Source of the DNA: Ovis canadensis
Taxonomy: Eukaryota > Chordata > Mammalia > Artiodactyla > Bovidae
Reading direction: 5' to 3'
Assembly (NCBI RefSeq): GCF_042477335.2
Contig: NC_091254.1
Coordinates: 99,721,001-99,785,000 of the forward strand
DNA length: 64,000 bases
The stretch's first letter is position 1; the number at the start of each line of letters is the position of its first letter. The position numbers and the translations under genes were made by a program. Below the pieces are notes generated by a model, which ran no database searches, was not told the DNA's origin, and worked only from the letters and a program-made list of their open reading frames with translations. Of the stretch, positions 57,909 to 64,000 are shown piece by piece.

Positions 57909-59289
57909 CTTCCTGTAACACAGACTTCTTTGTGGGAGCGAGAGGCTTTCCACAGAGGAATTCACCTCAAACAGCGAAGTCCCCAACTCCCTGAAGGGCC
58001 AAGGGCACGGTAACCAGGCAGAGACGCAGCCCCAGGCCCGAGGGGTCTCCAGGCCGCCTACCCACCTCTGCCCACGCCCTCGGGAGGGGCTGACCCCAGC
58101 GGGAGCAGAAGGTCCTCCGCAGAGCCCTCCCAGAGCCCTGATTGTGATGGTGATCCCCCAAGCCTCCAGAGCTGCACAAAGGCCTGGCCTGGCCCTCTGG
58201 GCCCCTGGCCAGCAGGGCGCCCCGGGCTTTTGTTCTGGGATTCGCCTTGGAGTCGGAAGACTTGAATCAGCACCAGCCGTCTCTGAGCGCACAGGCGTCT
58301 TGGGCCTTTGTCCTCCGCGTCCTCCTGGGCCAGTGACCACGTCCCAAGGCTGGAGGCCTCCCTGCCGTGGGAGAGGCTCTCCGGTCCCAGTGCTTGTGGC
58401 CGAGGTGGGGCTTGGGACCCTCCGCGGGACGCCCACCTGGGGACAGTGCCGGGCCTGCAGACCTGACCGGGGTCGTGGGGTCACTGAGCGCTGCCCATCC
58501 TCCGGGCAGGCCGGCCGGGCGCCCCCCTCTGGCCCTCAGGGCTCCAGCGACACTCAGCACGGCCCCTGGAGAGCACCCCCAGGACCCCGGGTCCCTGCGG
58601 TCACGGGAAAGGCCCCACCGAGCGGGTCAGGCCCCCACGCCCGCACATCCACCCGGCCCTCAGAGGAGAGGCCCCTGCCTCCGCCCTGACTCTGCCAGGG
58701 TCCTGGGGCCTTCCCATCCCCGCTCGCTCCGGGAAGGAAGCCGTCCATCTGAGGAAGGTCCTGCCTTCGCTTCGCTGTCCACTCAGGCTAGCCTCCTCCC
58801 CGCGGCAGCCCTGCCTCTGAGCGTGTGCAGGGTCCTGTCCACTCGGCAGCCCTGGCTCAGCCGTGCCCACCACGGGGGACCCGGCCGCCCCGCCTGGGGG
58901 GCGTTGGCTAAGCGGGGGGCTGACGGGGAGGCCATGCCGGGTGGTGGGGACCGCACTTGGAGGAGGAAAGCCCTGCAGAGGCCGGCGCACCCTCCCCTCA
59001 GGCCTGGAGGGGCCCCCCGGGGCGGGTATGGGGCTCCTGGCGTGGGGCCCCCTGGAGCCTTGGGGTTGTGCCTACTGCCCTCCCGACAGGGCTCTGTGCT
59101 GGCCTTCCTCCGATTTCCCGGTGTCGCCCACAGAATGCAGACGTTTGAAAGCGCCAGCTAAAATAAAGTTTACACCTAGAGCAACACTGGGGACGTGTCA
59201 GCCTGCGCACCTCAACTTCCCGAGTTCTACTGGGGAACTTGAGTTTCCCTGAACAAGGGGGACCCACAAGGGAGAAGACCGGTCCCTTC
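57909..59289 (+). other. Intergenic GC-rich: nothing recognised
   Basis: High GC, long frames on both strands by composition. No splice-framed or conserved coding signal. Confidence 0.5.
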
Positions 59290-60060
59290 CCTTTTCTTGC
59301 AAAAAAGGGGGCCCCCCCGCAGCTGCACGGCCCTGCCCTGGGGCCTGCACACCCCGAGCCCAGACAGCAGACCGCCTGCTCCGTGCAGGCGGAGCGGGTG
59401 GCGGTGATCGGGACACACGCTGCGGGGCGGGGCCGGGCGCCTCCCCGCCCCCTCCCTCGGCGCAGACCCTCAGCCGTCCTCCCTGGCGCTCCGCCCTCTC
59501 CCTCCGCGCGGTCCCCTCCCCCACCGTCCTCGCCGCCGCCCCGCAGCCCTCCCCCTCCCCTCCCCTCCCCTCCCCTCCCCCAGGCCGGGGAGGAGGGGCG
59601 TCCGCGCACCTGCGGGTGGAGGACCGGGCCGGGAGGACGTCCCACGGCAGGTGTGTGGGGGCGGGAAGCGTGGGCGGTGAGCGCGGGTGGGGGGGGCGGG
59701 GAGGGCCCGGGAGAGGGGCCGACGGAGGAGGGTGGGGGGCGTGGACTCAGCGTCCCGGAGGCCGGTGCCGGGTCTGCGTGCTCCGATCGCCTCCGTGACC
59801 GGTCTGCGCGCTCCAATCGCGTCCCGCCCGCGTGCGACCCCAGCGAGCCCCGGGACCGGCCGGGGCGGAGCGGGGCCGCTGCGCGGTGTCCAGGGGCCGC
59901 CGCCAGAGCGGGAGCGCGGGCTCCACGTGCGCGACGCCCCCCACTGTCGGGCCGGGGTCCTCCCGCGGACAGGTGTCACTGCCCGGCCCCTCCCAGGGCC
60001 GCACCCCGGCGTCCAGACCCCCAGCAGGCGCCGGGCCAGGCGGGGCCGCTGAGGGCGGCT
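59290..60060. promoter_or_regulatory. CpG island, candidate upstream promoter (MCF2L side)
   Basis: Dense CpG over about 770 bp with GGGGCGGGGC-type Sp1 boxes (near 59425), a TCCCC pentamer run (about 59545-59580), and a 30-bp direct repeat (59771-59800 and 59801-59830) whose second copy contains CCAAT at 59813-59817. It lies between ATP11A's end and the first MCF2L coding exon, so a 5' non-coding MCF2L exon or an unrelated transcript could start here. No transcript start can be read from sequence. Confidence 0.6.
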
Positions 60061-62634
60061 GGCTGAACCTGGGCTTCCCGGCCCGTCTGGCTGTTTTGCT
60101 TTTCAAACTGGCAGCGGAAAAGTGAGACTCAGCAGTTTAAAAACAAGGCCCTTTGCTCTTTCAGCTCTAAACGGTGTTACTGCTAGTTTTTAAAAACCAC
60201 CTTCTGCTCTCTGCAGCGCTGGCCGCTTAAACAGGAGCCTGCTCCAGCTGGCCGGAAGGAGACTTTTCTGGAGCAGGTGCAGCCTCTTAGCTTTAAAGCT
60301 TCCCACCCTGCCCCTAAGGGACCTCCAGCCTGCCCTGGACAGGGAAGGGGTTAAGGTGACCCTGAGGCTGGGCAGGATGTGTGGGGGCGGCCGTGGGAGG
60401 CCGCAGGATGCGTGACCACTGGGAGGGGCCAGGCCACAAAAATAGATGTGTGTCCGGGGGTGCTGGCGCTGGAGCTGTGAGTCCCTCCCAGGGGACGGGG
60501 GACCCCACTGGACAGGTAGGTGAGGGGTGGCCCCCTGAGGGAGACCTCGCGGTGGAGGGTCTCCTAAAGTGCAGATCTGACCCAGTGGCCGGCCCAGAGC
60601 GGGTTCGGGGACCTGAGTTCTGAGCTTTGCTCCCAGCTCCTGGACCCGCTGCGGCGGGGGGCCGGACAGGCAGATGCTGCCCGTGGGCCCAGGTGGGCGG
60701 CCAGGAGGGCAGGTGCTCCGGGTGAGTCAGTCCAGAGGGGCAGGAAGAGGGACTTGGCTGTGTTTCAGCACTTGAGTCCCTCAGGGCGGGGTGCACCCCC
60801 CAAGCCCCAGGCTCACCGTCTGGCCAGGACCTGGACGCAGCTGTGGCCTTGGCACCCCCACCTGTGACGGCCCCCCGGCAGCGATCCAGGGGAAGGCTGG
60901 CGAGAGTGGCGGGCCTTCCGCGCCAGAAGCCTGGGCACCACTCTCCTCGTGACTGACCCCAGCTCTGGGCGCCTTTCTCTCCGGGAGACCCATGGATCAG
61001 GAGGAGGGTGCAGGGGCCACCTGTTTGCGGAGCTCAGCGCCCTGAGGACACCTCTGCCCCATCCGCAGCCTGAAGCCCGTCCTTCTCCCGAGTCGGAGCC
61101 TCTTCCCTCCCAGCCCTGCCACTGCCAGGCGCCTTCTGACCTCGGGCTGTGGCTGGAATCGGCGTCCGGATCACCATTCAGGCTGTTTCTGCATTTGGGG
61201 CTCAGCTGTGAAGCTGGGAGATTTACCTGGGAAGCAGCATCTTGGTGATTGGAAGCGGGATGAAGGTCGCTGGGACGGAAGAGCTTCCTGCTGTTAGGAA
61301 CTCACATACCTTTCGTAAAAAGGCGTGAAGCCAGAAGTTGAGAGGGAGGTTCCTGGAGCGTTTGTGTGAATGGGGTAAACTGCTCTGGTGGTGGCACCTG
61401 GCCATCAGCCTAGCTGATCTGCTGCTAAGAGGCTCCGGGAGAAGAGGAGCAGTGAGGAGACAACCACTCTGCTCCACACTCAGCTCAGCCTCTCGTTCTC
61501 AGATCCACTCATTCCACCCTCGCCGGAGCCCCGAGAGCCGGGGTGACGCTCTTCCCTGACAGGCGGGAGATGCTGGCTGAGTGCCAGCCGCAACCTGGAC
61601 CTGCCTGAGGGTCTGGAGCCGCTCAAGGGATGCTCGGTCCACTCCTCCCTGGAGAAGGCGGGTGGCGGCCAAGCCCGCTCCCAGAGAAGGCACGCTGTGT
61701 GGTCAGCGTGGGGTGGCCGGCCGGACCGCCCAGCCACCCGTGGAGCCTGTGCTCCGGTACCTTCCCCTCGGGGACGCCGTGTCCTTTTCCTCTGGGCCTC
61801 CCCAAGTAAAACGTTCGGGACTTCAAGCCCGCGACAGTCTCCTGGACACCCTGTGGCCGTTACCGAGGAACTCTTGGAAACCCAGAGCCGGACCTCGACT
61901 CTGTGGCCAGAAGCACCTCATCCAGCATCAGGCAGCGCCGTCGTCCCCAGGAAACCGGACGCCGTCCCCAGGAAACCAGACGCCTCCCCCAGAACCTCCC
62001 AGCATCCCTGCGGAGCCCAAAGGACCAGTCGCTACGCAGCTCCTCGGAGGTGACCCAGGAGTGGCCCAGGGCTCATCTGCAGAGCTTGCGCCCCAGTGGG
62101 TAACGTCAGTGTGGGTGTAGGTCACTGCTGGGGGCGTTCAGTCTGATCTGTTCAAAAGCGAGGAACTGTATTCAAATTACCGAGTTGAGCAACCACAGAC
62201 ATCGGAAAAAGTCAAATAGGAAGGTGCAGGTGGGGACAGTGAAGAGCGTAGCTGACCAGCGCCGAGCGTCTCCACGCCGTTCTCCTTCTCACTGGTCCGT
62301 TTCTCACTCAGAGCTTAGGGCTGGCGACGGGACACAGAGCAGGCTACTCCCGGGGGAAAGGCCCCGGTGTCGTCCGACAGACTGGGCCTAAAGGGCAGGG
62401 AGGGACAGGCATGGGGAGGAGGTGGAGACCGGACCTCCCTGGGGGTCACCGGTCCCCGGAATCCAGCCGGACAGCCCCGCCTCCCTCCCTGATGCCCTGG
62501 ACAGCGTGGTGGGTGTGAGCGCCCCTGACGACCAAGCAGGTTAGGCCGCTGCTGTGGGGCCACAAGCAGAATTTATGGAAGGGGCCCAGCCAGACATAAG
62601 CCAACAGGGGAAGCGAAGGCCGTGCGTGCACGCT
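60061..62634 (+). other. Intergenic or MCF2L first intron: nothing recognised
   Basis: GC-rich with moderate CpG at the start; AT-rich notch 60120-60210 with TTTAAAAAC repeats (tttaaaaacaagg / tttttaaaaacc). No transposon or exon I can support. Confidence 0.5.
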
Positions 62635-62803
62635 AGGTCGCTTCAGTCGTGTCCGACTCTTTGCAACCTGGTGGCCTGTAGCCCACCAGGCTCCTGTGTC
62701 CACGGGATTCTCCAGGCAAGAGCGCTGGAGTGGGAGGAGGGGGTGGCACCCCACTCCAGTATTCTTGCCTGGGAAATCCCGTGGACAGAGGAGCCTGGCG
62801 GGG
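62635..62803. mobile_element. Two Bov-tA pieces head-to-head (inverted pair)
   Basis: 62635-62733 is antisense Bov-tA (cagtcgtgtccgactctttg caacc...cccaccaggctcctgtgtcc acgggattctccaggcaaga gcgctgg). 62744-62803 is sense Bov-tA (ccccactccagtattcttgc ctgggaaatcccgtggacag aggagcctgg). The arms pair over about 45 bp around a roughly 15-bp loop. Confidence 0.9.
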
Positions 62804-62965
62804 TCCGTAAACACACACTGTTTGTAAGTATGTTTGCTGTCTAGCTGCGTTCACTTTCCTTTGATCAGTCGTGTGCTCCAGTTTTCATGATTGTGGAATC
62901 CTTGGTGTCCATTCACAGGATAGACTTGAAACCGATGGTTTAAAATGAAAAGAACGCCAGAGGGG

Positions 62966-63075
62966 GCTGCCATGCCCTCCTCCGGGGGACCTTCCTGACC
63001 CAGGGATCGAACCCACATCTCTTACATCTCTCCCACTGGCAGGCGAGCTCTTCACCGCTGGTGCCGCCTGGGGAA
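62966..63075 (-). mobile_element. Bov-tA SINE head fragment (antisense)
   Basis: cctcctccgggggaccttcc tgacccagggatcgaaccca catctct...caggcgagctcttcaccgct ggtgccgcctggggaacc; reverse of the tRNA-like head, diverged. Confidence 0.85.
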
Positions 63076-63522
63076 CCATAATGAGCCACGAATATGCCCG
63101 AAGACAGTGGCGAGGGGGCTGTGGGGGGTTACCTCCCGGAGGCGGGCATCTCTGGCAGACGACGTCCTGTGGCTTCCGTCGAGGTGTAGTCACTCGCTGC
63201 CTCTTTAAATCCAGGGTTGCCTCCCAAAGACTTGATTCGAGTTTCTTTGCCAGACTCCCACTGGAGGAATAAGACCCGAGTGTTTGTCCTGGCCCTCGGA
63301 CAGCATTCTTTACCTGGGGATTGGAGATGTTTCCGGCCCAGGCGGCATTGGTTTTGAAAGTTTGCCAGTTCAGTGAATTTTACTGTGACATTGAAACCAG
63401 GGGCATTTTTGTCCTTGAAACAAGAGCCCAAATGTCAAGGGAAAATCTAGGTTTTTATTTCTCTTATGCAGCAGAAGTAGATAACATTTTTGTTTGTACG
63501 ATGCTTTTTTCCATTCCAGTGT

Positions 63523-63530
63523 TATAAAAG
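63523..63530 (+). promoter_or_regulatory. TATA box candidate (TATAAAAG) upstream of MCF2L exon
   Basis: TATAAAAG followed by gagg sits 210 bp before the MCF2L ATG in otherwise moderately AT-rich sequence. A start near 63555 would give a leader of about 180 bases. Two short upstream frames (63583-63618, 63667-63690) would then lie in the leader. Consensus match only. Confidence 0.45.
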
Positions 63531-63732
63531 GAGGCCACTTGTTTACCTGAACGTGGACACAGTAGAAATTACCTGGAGAAGAATGGATTTTAAATATCCT
63601 GCGTCCATTTCAGAGTAAACACTGCCAAAAGCTGTACCTGGTGATTTGGGTTTTGTTCAAGGAAGCATGGCTGACGTCTTTGCAGCGTGACCTGGTCTTC
63701 CTTCTAAGGTCTGTGTTTCACTCTGCAGACTC

Positions 63733-63901
63733 ATGTTCGACTGTTGGAGGCTCATCCTTTGCAAGAAAACAGGAAGCGACGATGCTTCTTCCGAGAAAGG
63801 GTCCCAGGAGGCCGAAGAGGAGGACAGCGACCCTCGGGTGGATGTCCCTGACAGCATCAGGCTTGTTCCAGACCCGCCGGACGGGCCGCCCCCGACCACA
63901 G
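63733..63901 (+). CDS. MCF2L: MCF2L first coding exon (partial gene)
   Basis: ATG at 63733 opens MFDCWRLILCKKTGSDDASS, an acidic stretch (EAEEEDSDPR), then VDVPDSIRLVPDPPDGPPPT, ending after one base of the next codon at a GTAGGG donor (63902). It matches the N-terminus of one MCF2L isoform as I recall it (MFDCWR.ILCK...DV.D.IRLV.D), the form preceding the Sec14-like domain. MCF2L (DBS/OST) is a Dbl-family guanine nucleotide exchange factor for RHOA and CDC42. The remaining exons lie beyond the window. An AG at 63727-63728 preceded by ctctgc could be an acceptor, so a 5' non-coding exon may lie upstream. Confidence 0.85.
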
Positions 63902-64000
63902 GTAGGGCCAGCTGCCTCCTTGGGATCGGATGGGGCCTCGGGCCTCCTGGGGGACCAGCATCCCGGGTCTGGGCGGCAGCTCCCCGGGGCTGCCGGCAGC
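63902..64000 (+). other. MCF2L: MCF2L intron (start)
   Basis: Intronic GC-rich sequence after the GTAGGG donor; runs off the window. Confidence 0.8.

Noticed and set aside
58367..60066. 264- and 275-codon + strand frames in the CpG-rich interval.
   Set aside because: Composition-driven; Pro/Arg/Gly/Ala-rich with no domain and no splice-framed link to MCF2L.

Overview
This is mammalian genomic DNA, almost certainly from a ruminant (cattle, sheep or goat group). The + strand carries a multi-exon gene with GT-AG introns. The introns contain tRNA-derived Bov-tA SINEs, a BovB-derived Bov-A2/ART2A element, older cetartiodactyl CHR-type SINEs and decayed L1 fragments; the Bov-tA/BovB combination is a ruminant signature. 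There are no bacterial features, CRISPR arrays or rRNA/tRNA genes.

Positions 1 to about 53180 hold nearly all of ATP11A, a P4-ATPase phospholipid flippase catalytic subunit. The first coding exon (about 13 residues in the human protein) lies upstream of the window. I could place 28 coding exons (2-29) without a frame break. Assuming those 13 missing residues, they join to a 1134-residue protein collinear with human ATP11A, with every catalytic P-type ATPase motif intact: DGES at 184-187, DKTGT at 414-418, KGAD at 576-579, TGDK at 687-690 and GDGAND at 824-829. The 3' end is alternative. After exon 28 (ends 45499) there is a conserved 25-residue C-terminal exon (46869-46946), a second possible C-terminal exon (48964-49056, 30 residues) and a long last exon (49798 to about 53180) that would be shared 3'UTR ending at an AATAAA.

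Positions 53181-63728 are the interval between ATP11A and MCF2L. It contains two probable antisense LTR remnants, Bov-tA copies (including a head-to-head pair), a CpG island at about 59290-60060 and otherwise unremarkable GC-rich DNA. A first coding exon of MCF2L (DBS/OST, a Rho-family GEF) follows at 63733-63901, with a TATA box about 200 bp upstream. The order ATP11A then MCF2L, both in the same direction, matches human 13q34.

The introns are GC-rich and unusually full of minisatellites (periods of about 25, 30, 49, 60 and 62 bp), as expected of a distal chromosomal position. Several sit right at splice sites: upstream of the exon 12 acceptor, duplicating the exon 20 donor, and in the acceptor tract of exon 29. 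These, the choice of C-terminus, and the MCF2L start region are what deserve a second look. I found no evidence of a wholly new gene system.
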